A stretch of DNA of 50,473 nt from JBMNTU01 sp050945895 (GTDB taxonomy: Bacteria; Bacillota; Clostridia; Christensenellales; Christensenellaceae), in the NCBI GenBank assembly GCA_050945895.1, contig JBMNTU010000003.1, positions 1 to 50,473 on the forward strand, written 5' to 3'. Below are positions 1-5,465 of this stretch, one piece after another. The first letter of the stretch is position 1, and every line of letters starts with the position of its first letter. The position numbers were made by a program, and so were the translations under genes. The notes beneath the pieces are model-generated. The model had not been told where the DNA came from. It saw only the letters and a program-made list of their open reading frames with translations, and made no database searches.

Positions 1-111
1 GCCCCCTTCCACAACGGAATTCTTAATTAACTTCGGTGATTGAGGGTGCTGTATATTTTCGTGACCAAACGCTGTACTTTTCAGTTGACAAACACAGAAG
101 TGTTTGGTAAT

Positions 112-175
112 AATCATTCCCGCGCTTAGAACTATTCGGCGATTGCAACATATTGCTGGCCGCGCGTGAATGATT
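112..175. repeat. 14-bp inverted repeat around a 36-bp loop
   Basis: The arm at 112-125 (AATCATTCCCGCGC) is the reverse complement, with one mismatch, of the arm at 162-175 (GCGCGTGAATGATT). The 36 bp between them are not self-complementary. No U-tract follows, so this is not an ordinary terminator. A recombinase site, a replication-initiator site or a regulator site would all fit; none can be chosen from sequence. Confidence 0.6.
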
Positions 176-197
176 ATGTGATATATATATTATAATA

Positions 198-335
198 TAC
201 TTGTTTTTCGATGCACAGCATCTTCATATGTATAAAAAATGTCAAAAACTTCCGAAACACCCATTGATAAGCCTTTTTTGGGTATGCGCGTTTTCCTAAA
301 TGAGAATCTATGCATATAGTACTTGCTTTTCGATG
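198..335. repeat. Two 16-bp direct repeats, 122 bp apart
   Basis: TACTTGTTTTTCGATG at 198-213 recurs as TACTTGCTTTTCGATG at 320-335, with one mismatch. Both sit in non-coding DNA. Their function is unknown. Confidence 0.6.
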
Positions 336-378
336 GGCGGTTTTCTTGTTAGTCGCCTAAGCATTACATGTATTAACA

Positions 379-507
379 ATGCACTTATGCCGCCATTGTA
401 TAAACGGTAAAAACTTTGGTGCTAAAAAACCGCCGTGCGATACATGCATCGATGGCGATGGCGTAAAGACATCGTGGCAGTGGCACGAGGAAGGAGAAGG
501 GAAATAA
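379..507 (+). pseudogene. Small cysteine-rich phage-like ORF, probably 5'-truncated
   Basis: This 42-codon frame encodes two CxxC pairs (CRHC near residue 4 and CDTC near residue 20) followed by a tryptophan-rich acidic tail (SWQWHEE). That pattern resembles small zinc-binding proteins common in Firmicute prophages. There is no Shine-Dalgarno before the ATG and the frame stays open upstream to a stop at 358, so the true start is probably lost. Its stop codon lies inside the terminator of the convergent leader-peptide gene. The family assignment is by appearance only. Confidence 0.4.
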
Positions 508-534
508 AAAAGCGCCGCCTTGTGAGGGCAGCGC
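504..534 (-). terminator. Intrinsic terminator of leader-peptide gene 1
   Basis: On the minus strand the arms are 526-534 and 512-519, followed by six T. It is almost identical to the terminator at 1190-1219, which suggests the two genes come from one duplicated unit. Confidence 0.8.
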
Positions 535-559
535 GGGGAAAACGGGGTAATGTGTGATG

Positions 560-757
560 TTACAGATAGTAGCTCATAAGGCGGCGTTCGAGATTTTTGG
601 AGCCGCATTTCGGGCATGAGCTTGGAATGGGCGTACGTGGAATAACGGCATTGCATTCCCTGCAAACATAATGGACAGGCTCATCGTAACGAGTTCCCCG
701 ACCGCCATTCGCCTCGGTAAGTTGCTCTTCGGTCAAATTGGTTTTATCGTCTTTCAT
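560..757 (-). CDS. Double-glycine-leader zinc-ribbon peptide, copy 1
   Basis: This encodes a 65-residue peptide in two parts. Residues 1-19 (MKDDKTNLTEEQLTEANGG) look like a bacteriocin-type leader: charged start, LTxEQL helix and a terminal GG of the kind cut by C39 peptidase-type exporters. Residues 20-65 hold C32xxC35 and C48xxC51, the pattern of a zinc ribbon. Three further copies lie at 1243-1446, 1529-1726 and 5062-5265; the leaders are conserved while the cores differ except for the cysteines. The start has a strong AAAGGAGA site. The role is unknown: an exported metal-binding or antimicrobial peptide, or a modified-peptide precursor, are inferences. A plain intracellular zinc-ribbon protein would not explain the leader. 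Confidence 0.8.
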   Translation of the reverse strand: MKDDKTNLTEEQLTEANGGRGTRYDEPVHYVCRECNAVIPRTPIPSSCPKCGSKNLERRLMSYYL

Positions 758-788
758 GATCGTATCTCCTTTATTGGTTGGTTGCTAT

Positions 789-817
789 ATTATACGGCGG
801 GGGATGGGGAGTGTCTC
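789..817 (-). promoter_or_regulatory. Promoter of leader-peptide gene 1
   Basis: On the minus strand GAGACA (812-817) and TATAAT (789-794) are separated by 17 bp. The same boxes, spacing and flanks recur before copies 3 and 4. Confidence 0.75.
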
Positions 818-843
818 AGATAAATTGAAGGTGAGGGAAAAGC

Positions 844-989
844 ATGACGAATTTTGAGAACTGGCAGGCGACAAGGTGCTTATGGCATCTATGCTGTCGG
901 CAGCACTAAACAATGCGGACTATGAGGACGATGATTATGATCCGGCGATTATGGCATGGCTGGATGAAGAAAGCGAGGACGGGGACTGA
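844..989 (+). pseudogene. Frameshifted small acidic phage-type protein
   Basis: The frame opens as MTNFENWQ after a GGTGAGG site, then stops early at 907. One frame over, reading from about 861 to 989, gives a coherent acidic peptide that includes MASMLSAALNNADYEDDDYD and ends in DEESEDGD. The two halves together look like one gene of about 48 codons with a single-base frameshift near 861-870. Proteins starting MTNFE(x)W are common small phage proteins in Clostridia; this identification is from memory of that pattern. It faces away from leader-peptide gene 1. Confidence 0.5.
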
Positions 990-1192
990 CGATACATTAC
1001 CTGAACGGAAAGGGCGAACAGGTTTTTATAAGTGGCGCAATCCATATCCAAAATGTGAATGATGAAGCGTGGGAAGTTTTGTTGGAAAATGAAAAAACGC
1101 TGACGCTTCTTACGAGCCGAATTGAGGGTATTTATCATGCGGATACAAAAACACGGAACTTAGGAAAATGGCCTGCGGAAAGCGAAGAATAA
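986..1192 (+). CDS. Possible phage-type hypothetical protein with CTG start
   Basis: An open frame of 68 codons runs from a CTG at 986, which overlaps the stop of the preceding frame as CTGA, to a TAA at 1190. A GAGGA lies about 8 bp before the CTG. The peptide begins with HYLNGKGEQVFI after the first three residues and contains AWEVLLENEK, which reads as real protein. No ATG, GTG or TTG start exists in frame, so either CTG is used or the normal start has mutated. The overlap suggests translational coupling with the frameshifted upstream gene. Function unknown; it may be a decaying phage gene. Confidence 0.4.
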   Translation: MTIHYLNGKGEQVFISGAIHIQNVNDEAWEVLLENEKTLTLLTSRIEGIYHADTKTRNLGKWPAESEE

Positions 1193-1219
1193 AAAAGCGC
1201 CGCCTTGTGAGGGCGGCGC
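1190..1219 (-). terminator. Intrinsic terminator of leader-peptide gene 2
   Basis: The arms are 1211-1219 and 1197-1204 with six T on the minus strand. It matches the terminator at 504-534 except at one arm position. Confidence 0.85.
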
Positions 1220-1242
1220 GTAAGAGTGCGTCAAGGATGCTC

Positions 1243-1446
1243 CTAAAAAACCATACCGCAATTGGAACACCTGAAGGGAACTTTAACACTTACACCTGGT
1301 ACCCATTTCCACCCCTGATATTCCTCGGGAGATATTGGGATTTCGATTTGCGCCTTGCAGCGCGGACAAACCATATGGGTGCCACGGTTACCACCGCTTA
1401 CACTGCCGAGTTGTTCATTGGACAGATTGGTTTTATCGTCTTTCAT
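1243..1446 (-). CDS. Double-glycine-leader zinc-ribbon peptide, copy 2
   Basis: The peptide has 67 residues. The leader (residues 1-19, MKDDKTNLSNEQLGSVSGG) shares its first eight residues with copy 1 and ends in GG. The core carries C27xxC30 and C60xxC63 with a 29-residue loop rich in W, P and V between them, longer than in the other copies. The start at 1446 was chosen over an upstream in-frame ATG because AAAGGAGA lies just before it. No separate promoter of the shared type is seen, and no terminator separates it from copy 3, which ends 82 bp upstream, so the two are probably co-transcribed. Confidence 0.8.
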   Translation of the reverse strand: MKDDKTNLSNEQLGSVSGGNRGTHMVCPRCKAQIEIPISPEEYQGWKWVPGVSVKVPFRCSNCGMVF

Positions 1447-1528
1447 GGTTATATCTCCTTTTGGATTGTGAGGGCGGCACATGCGCACACGTGAGTTTTG
1501 CTGGGGTGAAGCAGGCTGCAATCATGGG

Positions 1529-1726
1529 TTATGTTAACCAGGAATAATTGGTGGAACCGCAATTAAAGCAATGAACACGGCCGGAACTATCGGCATATTC
1601 ATAGGAAATAACGAATTTACATCCACACTCTTTGCATTGGGCATGGCCCTGGGAACTCCAAACCCCGCCGCTCGCGTCGTTGAGTTGTTCGTCAGTCAAA
1701 GGTTTTTTGGTTTTATCTTCGTTCAT
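1529..1726 (-). CDS. Double-glycine-leader zinc-ribbon peptide, copy 3
   Basis: The peptide has 65 residues. Its leader (residues 1-21) ends LTDEQLNDASGG. The core has C31xxC34, an extra C36, and C53xxC56GS, a classic zinc-ribbon knuckle. The start at 1726 follows an AAGGGAGA site. Upstream lies the shared promoter, so this gene probably heads a two-gene operon with copy 2. Its downstream DNA lacks a terminator, which fits. The leader is two residues longer than in copies 1 and 2 and closer to copy 4. Confidence 0.8.
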   Translation of the reverse strand: MNEDKTKKPLTDEQLNDASGGVWSSQGHAQCKECGCKFVISYEYADSSGRVHCFNCGSTNYSWLT

Positions 1727-1756
1727 GATCGTATCTCCCTTATGGATTATTACTCT

Positions 1757-1785
1757 ATTATACGGCAAGGAATGGATTGTGTCTC
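1757..1785 (-). promoter_or_regulatory. Promoter of leader-peptide genes 3 and 2
   Basis: GAGACA (1780-1785) and TATAAT (1757-1762) on the minus strand are 17 bp apart. Homology with the copy 1 promoter continues beyond the -35 into the 5' end of the divergent gene (AAATTGAAGGTGAGG), so the whole divergent unit was duplicated. Confidence 0.75.
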
Positions 1786-1813
1786 AGGAAAATTGAAGGT
1801 GAGGAATGAGGGC

Positions 1814-2277
1814 ATGAAAAAAACGATATGCATTGCGGCAATCATATGTGCAGTAGTGATATTGTTGGCATGTGGCAACACAATAGACGAAGGAGATGTG
1901 TATGACAAAGAGTTTAATAAAGAAAAAAACATCGTGCTTGACTTTGGGCCGATGGGAGACTATATAGCCGTGGTTGCGGAATATGTGGGCGCGCCCGCTG
2001 AAAAGATCGAGGCAAATTGCCCGCTCGATATGATTATGGACGCTTATCGGACAATCGATAGCAATATTGCGGAAGCGTTCGTTGGGGAGCAAGCGGCAAA
2101 AAACGCGGAAGGGCGGCAACGCCCGAAGAAATAATTAACAATATAGATTTTACGGCACAATGCATGTTCAAGAAGGGGATGCCGGTGGATGTGTTTTATA
2201 GGCAAGATTTGAATATGTTTTTTATAATGCAAAATGCAGAAGAAAAGGAAAAAGTGTATTTTATTGACGAATTATGA
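1814..2277 (+). pseudogene. Frameshifted lipoprotein
   Basis: The first frame encodes a lipoprotein signal peptide (MKKTICIAAIICAVVILLAC, lipobox LLAC) and then an acidic soluble domain, but stops at 2134. From about 2108 the next frame reads on sensibly to a TGA at 2275: it includes TPEEIINNIDFTAQCMFKKG and ends in VYFIDEL. The switch falls in a GC-rich stretch at 2095-2115. Joined, the product would be about 154 residues. The family is not recognised. It is divergent from leader-peptide gene 3 with shared upstream DNA. If the frameshift is real, the truncated 106-residue lipoprotein may still be made. Confidence 0.65.
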
Positions 2278-2281
2278 CGGT

Positions 2282-2314
2282 TTGACGAAATGCAGCCTCC
2301 GGGTGTAGTATAAT
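2282..2314 (+). promoter_or_regulatory. Weak promoter candidate
   Basis: TATAAT at 2309-2314 lies 30 bp before the next gene. TTGACG at 2282-2287 is 21 bp upstream of it, which is too far for a standard pair, so only the -10 is convincing. Confidence 0.4.
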
Positions 2315-2343
2315 CGTATATATTACACTTGGAGGTGAGTTCT

Positions 2344-2643
2344 ATGAAAAAAATTGAAAAAATGATGCAAAAGTATTCAAGCTGGGAAATGATAACACAG
2401 GAAGAATTTGAATCTGCAAGAGCTAGCATGTCGGAAGCCGATTTCAAGTTTTGGTATGCAATAGGCCCCGCGGACAAAAAGCCTTACAAGAGGGAACTAC
2501 CACAGAAAGAAGACTTGACAAATTATATCCTTGACAAGGTGCATGAGGATACCAATTCAATGAAAGGCTGGGTCACAATGCTTGGTATTTTTGCGATTAT
2601 CAGCTTGGTATTTTCGCTGATCTCGGTGACAGCGATTATGTAG
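2344..2643 (+). CDS. Small hypothetical protein with C-terminal membrane helix
   Basis: The protein has 99 residues. It has a charged helical N-terminal region (residues 1-75) and one membrane helix at about 76-98 (WVTMLGIFAIISLVF...), so it is probably tail-anchored with the N-terminus in the cytoplasm. The ATG at 2344 follows a strong GGAGGTGAG. It has its own terminator. I do not recognise a family. It lies between leader-peptide genes and toxin-antitoxin operons, so a mobile-element origin is likely. Confidence 0.65.
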   Translation: MKKIEKMMQKYSSWEMITQEEFESARASMSEADFKFWYAIGPADKKPYKRELPQKEDLTNYILDKVHEDTNSMKGWVTMLGIFAIISLVFSLISVTAIM

Positions 2644-2662
2644 CAATAAAAAAGCAATGGCG

Positions 2663-2686
2663 CCACCCGGCAATGGGTGGTTTTTT
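2663..2686 (+). terminator. Intrinsic terminator
   Basis: CCACCC (2663-2668) pairs with GGGTGG (2675-2680), followed by six T. Similar GGTGG-T6 hairpins recur at 3281-3310 and 4310-4340. Confidence 0.8.
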
Positions 2687-2687
2687 A

Positions 2688-2716
2688 TTGACATCACACC
2701 CTTGATGTAGTACAAT
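2688..2716 (+). promoter_or_regulatory. Promoter of RHH/RelE toxin-antitoxin operon
   Basis: TTGACA (2688-2693), 17 bp, TACAAT (2711-2716). The -35 overlaps the end of the preceding terminator U-tract. Confidence 0.75.
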
Positions 2717-2742
2717 GTATTACGTAGAAAGGAAGTGATATT

Positions 2743-2961
2743 ATGCCAGTATCAGTTAGGTTTAACGAAGAGGAAAATAGATTTATACGTGAGTATGCAA
2801 AAATGATGGGAATTTCCGTATCTGAGTTGATTCGCAAGGCTACGTTGGAACAGATAGAGGATGAACTTGACTTAAAGATAGGGGAAGATGCTTACAAAGA
2901 ATATCTGGCTAACCCGGTAACCTATACCCACGAAGAAATGAAAAAGGAATTGGGTTTATGA
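2743..2961 (+). CDS. Ribbon-helix-helix antitoxin
   Basis: The protein has 72 residues. Residues 1-45 fit a MetJ/Arc-type ribbon-helix-helix DNA-binding fold: a short strand (PVSVRFNEEENRFI), then helices around YAKMMGISVSELIRKATLEQ. The acidic C-terminal half (residues 46-72) would bind and neutralise the toxin. It overlaps the toxin gene by ATGA, the usual coupled arrangement. It should repress its own promoter. The pairing with a RelE-type toxin makes the antitoxin call secure; the exact subfamily is less so. Confidence 0.85.
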   Translation: MPVSVRFNEEENRFIREYAKMMGISVSELIRKATLEQIEDELDLKIGEDAYKEYLANPVTYTHEEMKKELGL

Positions 2962-3227
2962 GCGAATACAACGTGGAATATTCCATGAAAGCGGGGAAGT
3001 ATTTACATAAACTCGATAGGATACAGTCAAAGATAATCATCGCTTGGATAGAAAAGCATTTAGTAGGATGCGAAAACCCGAGAGTATACGGTAAAGCGTT
3101 AAAGGGCGGGATGTCAGGGCTGTGGCGATACAGGGTAGGCAAATACCGTATTATTGCCAATATAGAGGATGACAAGCTGCTGATCCTTGTTTTAGAAGTA
3201 GGGCACCGAAAAGAAATATATAAATAA
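2958..3227 (+). CDS. RelE/ParE-family toxin
   Basis: The protein has 89 residues, the usual RelE size. It has the N-terminal helix with KAGKYLHKLD, and the core strands GLWRYRVGKYRIIANI and LLILVLEVGHRKEIY typical of RelE mRNA interferases. The VGHRKEIY end matches the catalytic C-terminus of this family. It would cut ribosome-bound mRNA when the antitoxin is lost. The frame is intact and coupled to the antitoxin through a 4-bp overlap. Confidence 0.85.
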   Translation: MSEYNVEYSMKAGKYLHKLDRIQSKIIIAWIEKHLVGCENPRVYGKALKGGMSGLWRYRVGKYRIIANIEDDKLLILVLEVGHRKEIYK

Positions 3228-3231
3228 ATCG

Positions 3232-3256
3232 AACCGTCCGGGGGTGGGCGGTTTTA
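3232..3256 (+). terminator. Terminator of the first toxin-antitoxin operon
   Basis: AACCGTCC (3232-3239) pairs with GGGCGGTT (3246-3253) with one mismatch, and T-rich sequence follows. Confidence 0.7.
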
Positions 3257-3280
3257 ATTTGTACATAAATAAGTAACGGC

Positions 3281-3310
3281 AACCACCAACCTACGGGAAG
3301 GTGGTTTTTT
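3281..3310 (+). terminator. Second intrinsic terminator
   Basis: AACCACC (3281-3287) pairs with GGTGGTT (3300-3306), followed by T. It lies just before the tape-measure remnant. Confidence 0.65.
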
Positions 3311-3336
3311 AATGTCAATTTTTAGGAGAAGGGCAA

Positions 3337-3561
3337 ATGGCAGTAGGACAGGTCGGAAAACTTTATGTTGAAATAGATGCGAACTCTAAGCCGCTCATGA
3401 AGAGCTTGCGCGAATCCGAAGCAGCGATTCAGGGTGTTGGCAAGAATATGCAGTCCAACTTTAATGAGGCGGCGGAAAAGGTCGGCAAGGGGAGCAGCTG
3501 CTTTTTTCTTCCTAGTCAAACGATATGGGCGTATGGCGGGTATCGGGTGACCGCAAGATAG
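3337..3561 (+). pseudogene. Truncated phage tail tape-measure N-terminus
   Basis: The first 50 residues (MAVGQVGKLYVEIDANSKPL, then LRESEAAIQGVGKNM) match the typical start of phage tail tape-measure proteins, with a good AGGAGAAGG site at 3324. Tape-measure genes are normally more than 2 kb, but here sense is lost near 3485-3500 and the frame ends at 3561. A deletion has joined this start to an unrelated frame. It is a prophage remnant. Confidence 0.65.
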
Positions 3562-3713
3562 ACCTTACGGGCCTGATAAACCTTGCCAACAACAACTTTT
3601 TCATGGTGTCGGAGAACACACACGCCGAAATAGCACTGTGGGCGGATGTTGACCCGGCGTATGAGGGCACGATCACGCATCATTTAGAGTTGCACGAATA
3701 CTACAAGGGGTAA
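3525..3713 (+). pseudogene. C-terminal fragment of an unknown protein
   Basis: The 62-codon frame reads as plausible protein (DRKIDLTGLINLANNNFFMV, later HHLELHEYYKG) but has no ribosome-binding site. It begins right where the tape-measure remnant loses sense. It is probably the surviving 3' end of another phage gene fused by the same deletion. I do not recognise the family. Confidence 0.35.
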
Positions 3714-3730
3714 GAGGCAATATTTGCCAC

Positions 3731-3759
3731 TTTACGTACGCCAAAACGTACGCTATAAT
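3731..3759 (+). promoter_or_regulatory. Promoter and operator of the YefM/YoeB operon
   Basis: TTTACG (3731-3736), 17 bp, TATAAT (3754-3759). The spacer carries two copies of ACGTACGC (3734-3741 and 3746-3753), each with the palindrome CGTACG and 12 bp apart, a likely site for autorepression by the YefM-type antitoxin. Confidence 0.7.
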
Positions 3760-3777
3760 GTGCGTGAGGTGATAAGA

Positions 3778-4029
3778 ATGGAATCGATCAACATAACAAA
3801 GGCAAGGCAGAATTTGTACAAGCTGGTAAAAGAAACGAATGAATCGCATTATCCAATTCAGATAATAGGTAAAGAAGGAAACGCGGTGCTTGTATCTGAA
3901 GAAGACTGGCGCTCAATTCAGGAGACACTCTATCTACATTCGGTACCCGGGCTTGTTGAGGCAATTAAGGAAAGCGAAAATGAGCCAGTGGAAGAAATGG
4001 TAAGCGCTGACGATCTCGATTGGGAGTAG
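3778..4029 (+). CDS. Phd/YefM-family antitoxin
   Basis: The protein has 83 residues. The N-terminal part (MESINITKARQNLYKLVKET, then PIQIIGKEGNAVLVSEEDW) is the standard Phd/YefM fold. The C-terminal acidic part (ESENEPVEEMVSADDLDWE) is the toxin-binding tail. The start at 3778 is preceded by GAGGTGATAAGA; an upstream TTG would run through the promoter. It sits 4 bp before the toxin gene. It should bind the CGTACG repeats in its own promoter, better when complexed with the toxin. Confidence 0.88.
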   Translation: MESINITKARQNLYKLVKETNESHYPIQIIGKEGNAVLVSEEDWRSIQETLYLHSVPGLVEAIKESENEPVEEMVSADDLDWE

Positions 4030-4033
4030 ACGC

Positions 4034-4294
4034 ATGTATGATGTGAAATTATCAAGGCAGGCGCTCAAGGATTACGAAAAGTTGAAACAAGGTAGCTTGC
4101 TTAAAAAAGCTGGGCAGCTTGTTGAATTGCTTAAACAGAATCCTTTTCAAAGCCCACCAGCATTTGAAAAGCTATCAAGAGATTTAAAGGGCTATTTCAG
4201 CCGCCGAATCAATGTGCAGCATAGATTGGTATACTCCGTGGATAAGGACGCTAAAATCGTCGTGATAACAAGCATGTGGACGTACTACGAATAG
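4034..4294 (+). CDS. YoeB/Txe-family mRNA interferase toxin
   Basis: The protein has 86 residues, the usual YoeB length. The signature FSRRINVQHRLVYSVD and the C-terminal VITSMWTYYE match the catalytic core and the aromatic end of YoeB/Txe toxins, which cut mRNA in the ribosomal A site. It is paired with a YefM-type antitoxin 4 bp upstream. All conserved parts are present, so it looks functional. Confidence 0.9.
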   Translation: MYDVKLSRQALKDYEKLKQGSLLKKAGQLVELLKQNPFQSPPAFEKLSRDLKGYFSRRINVQHRLVYSVDKDAKIVVITSMWTYYE

Positions 4295-4309
4295 AAGAAG
4301 AACGAACTT

Positions 4310-4340
4310 AACCGCCAGCCTAATTGGATGGTGGTTTTTT
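4310..4340 (+). terminator. Terminator of the YefM/YoeB operon
   Basis: AACCGCCA (4310-4317) pairs with TGGTGGTT (4329-4336) through one G-U pair, followed by six T. Confidence 0.7.
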
Positions 4341-4354
4341 AATGGGAGGAGATT

Positions 4355-4477
4355 ATGAAAAAGTCATTAACAGCGTGTGAACGTGGGTATCGACGCGGTG
4401 CGAAAATAGCAATCATTGGGGTGCTGCTTGGGTCAGTGATGTCAACCATTGTACGATGTCTGGTAGGCTTGACATGA
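4355..4477 (+). CDS. Very small membrane protein
   Basis: A 40-codon frame with a strong GGGAGGA site encodes a basic N-terminus (MKKSLTACERGYRRGAKI) and one membrane helix (IAIIGVLLGSVMSTIVRCLV). Nothing more is recognised. It lies between the YefM/YoeB terminator and the IS200 remnant. The good ribosome-binding site and clean helix favour a real gene. Confidence 0.45.
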   Translation: MKKSLTACERGYRRGAKIAIIGVLLGSVMSTIVRCLVGLT

Positions 4478-4509
4478 TATCATGACATGCCCTCTGCGAA
4501 GCGAAGATG

Positions 4510-4847
4510 ATTGTAACAGATATAGATTATTATGGCAAACATACCACCATCCTGGAAGGACATTTAATGCCGGATCATATCCATATGCTGGTATCGATAC
4601 CGCCAAAGTATAGTATATCATCGTTCATGGGATACCTAAAAGGGAAAGTGCGATGATGATATTCGACAGACACGTAAACTTGAAGTATAAGTTTGGGAAT
4701 CGGCACTTCTGGGCGACGGGATATTATGTGAGCACAGTGGGACTGAATGAAGCAACAATAGCAAAGTATATACGAGAACAAGAAAAACATGATCAGATAA
4801 TGGATCGAATATCGACGAAGGAATATAGGGACCCCTTCAAGGGGTAG
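4510..4847 (+). pseudogene. IS200/IS605 TnpA transposase remnant
   Basis: The fragment contains the HUH motif region (EGHLMPDHIHMLVSIPP), the GYLKGK segment, and after a frameshift at about 4650 the conserved tail (FGNRHFWATGYYVSTVGLNE), ending DPFKG. Intact TnpA proteins have about 130-155 residues. Here the N-terminal 30 or so residues are missing and the frame breaks after KGK. The enzyme is a Y1 single-strand transposase; the catalytic Tyr region is present but the gene cannot make it. Confidence 0.9.
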
Positions 4848-4975
4848 CTAGGTAATCAATCCACAAAGGTTTGAACGAAGTGAGAGCCAGCGTCATTGAG
4901 GCGCTGGCAGTAATAAGCCCTTATAGGGCTTGGCCAAGCCACCCCATTTTGGGGTGGTCTTGACTAAATTTTGAC
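4848..4975. mobile_element. Right end of IS200/IS605-type element with hairpins
   Basis: After the tnpA stop come three imperfect palindromes: GCCAGCG/CGCTGGC, AAGCCC/GGGCTT and CCACCCCA/TGGGGTGG. Subterminal hairpins of this kind are the recognition sites of IS200/IS605 transposases. The element end falls near 4975, where homology to a leader-peptide gene begins. The left end is not recognisable. Confidence 0.6.
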
Positions 4976-5014
4976 TTAATATTGAAGATGGGTTTTGGCT
5001 TTATCATTTCTCAT
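4976..5014 (-). pseudogene. Vestigial fifth leader-peptide gene
   Basis: On the minus strand an ATG at 5014 opens MRNDKAKTHLQY and then stops. The first eight codons match the leader start of copy 4 (MKEDKSKT), and the upstream DNA CCAAAAGAAGATACACCC matches the ribosome-binding region of copy 2 with the GGAG changed to GAAG. Homology ends within 40 bp, where the IS200-type right end begins. The copy was probably cut by that insertion. Confidence 0.6.
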
Positions 5015-5061
5015 GGGTGTATCTTCTTTTGGATTAGGCAAGCGGTGCGGACAATTGATTA

Positions 5062-5265
5062 TTAGACTTTTTTGGGCGGGAAATACGGATTGCCGCAGTT
5101 GGGGCACGCATAGTGTGGGCCTTTAGCTGCGCCGCAGTATGTGCATACGGCGATAGGATCATCCGCATCCTCTGCGTACACTGGAACCACATGATGTTGT
5201 GCTCCGCCAGTTGCTTGATCCAGCTGTTTTTCAGTTAAAACGGTTTTGGATTTATCTTCTTTCAT
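5062..5265 (-). CDS. Double-glycine-leader zinc-ribbon peptide, copy 4
   Basis: The peptide has 67 residues. Its leader (residues 1-21) ends LTEKQLDQATGG. The core starts AQHHVVPVYAEDADD and carries C41xxC44G and C54xxC57G, a tight zinc-ribbon pattern with a 9-residue loop. It is followed by a basic end (PPKKV). The start at 5265 follows AAAGGAGA. The shared promoter lies upstream. This copy stands 3.3 kb from the other three, with toxin-antitoxin genes and IS debris between. It most resembles copy 3 in leader length. Confidence 0.8.
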   Translation of the reverse strand: MKEDKSKTVLTEKQLDQATGGAQHHVVPVYAEDADDPIAVCTYCGAAKGPHYACPNCGNPYFPPKKV

Positions 5266-5298
5266 GGCTATATCTCCTTTTTGATTGTTTGTTACTCT

Positions 5299-5327
5299 AT
5301 TATACGACAAGGAACGGAAAGCATCTC
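5299..5327 (-). promoter_or_regulatory. Promoter of leader-peptide gene 4
   Basis: GAGATG (5322-5327) and TATAAT (5299-5304) on the minus strand are 17 bp apart. Spacer and flanks match the promoters of copies 1 and 3. Confidence 0.7.
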
Positions 5328-5465
5328 ACTGATTTTTGAAAAGGGGTACAGGGGCAGGCAGGGGCTTGAAAAAATCTGGAAATGCCTGGAGCACCAATGG
5401 ATTTTATTCTGTACGAAAATAGCAGAAAAAGCAAGCTCTATAAAAAGGGTGTACAAACTAGTGTT

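Larger units (their letters stand above)
1..378. other. Non-coding left edge of accessory island
   Basis: No convincing gene is seen here. The stretch is AT-rich and holds a 14-bp inverted repeat, a 6-bp-arm hairpin (AAACAC/GTGTTT at 90-105) and two 16-bp near-identical direct repeats. It leads into a short cysteine-rich reading frame that lacks a ribosome-binding site, so it may be a degraded phage or mobile-element edge. Confidence 0.5.
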
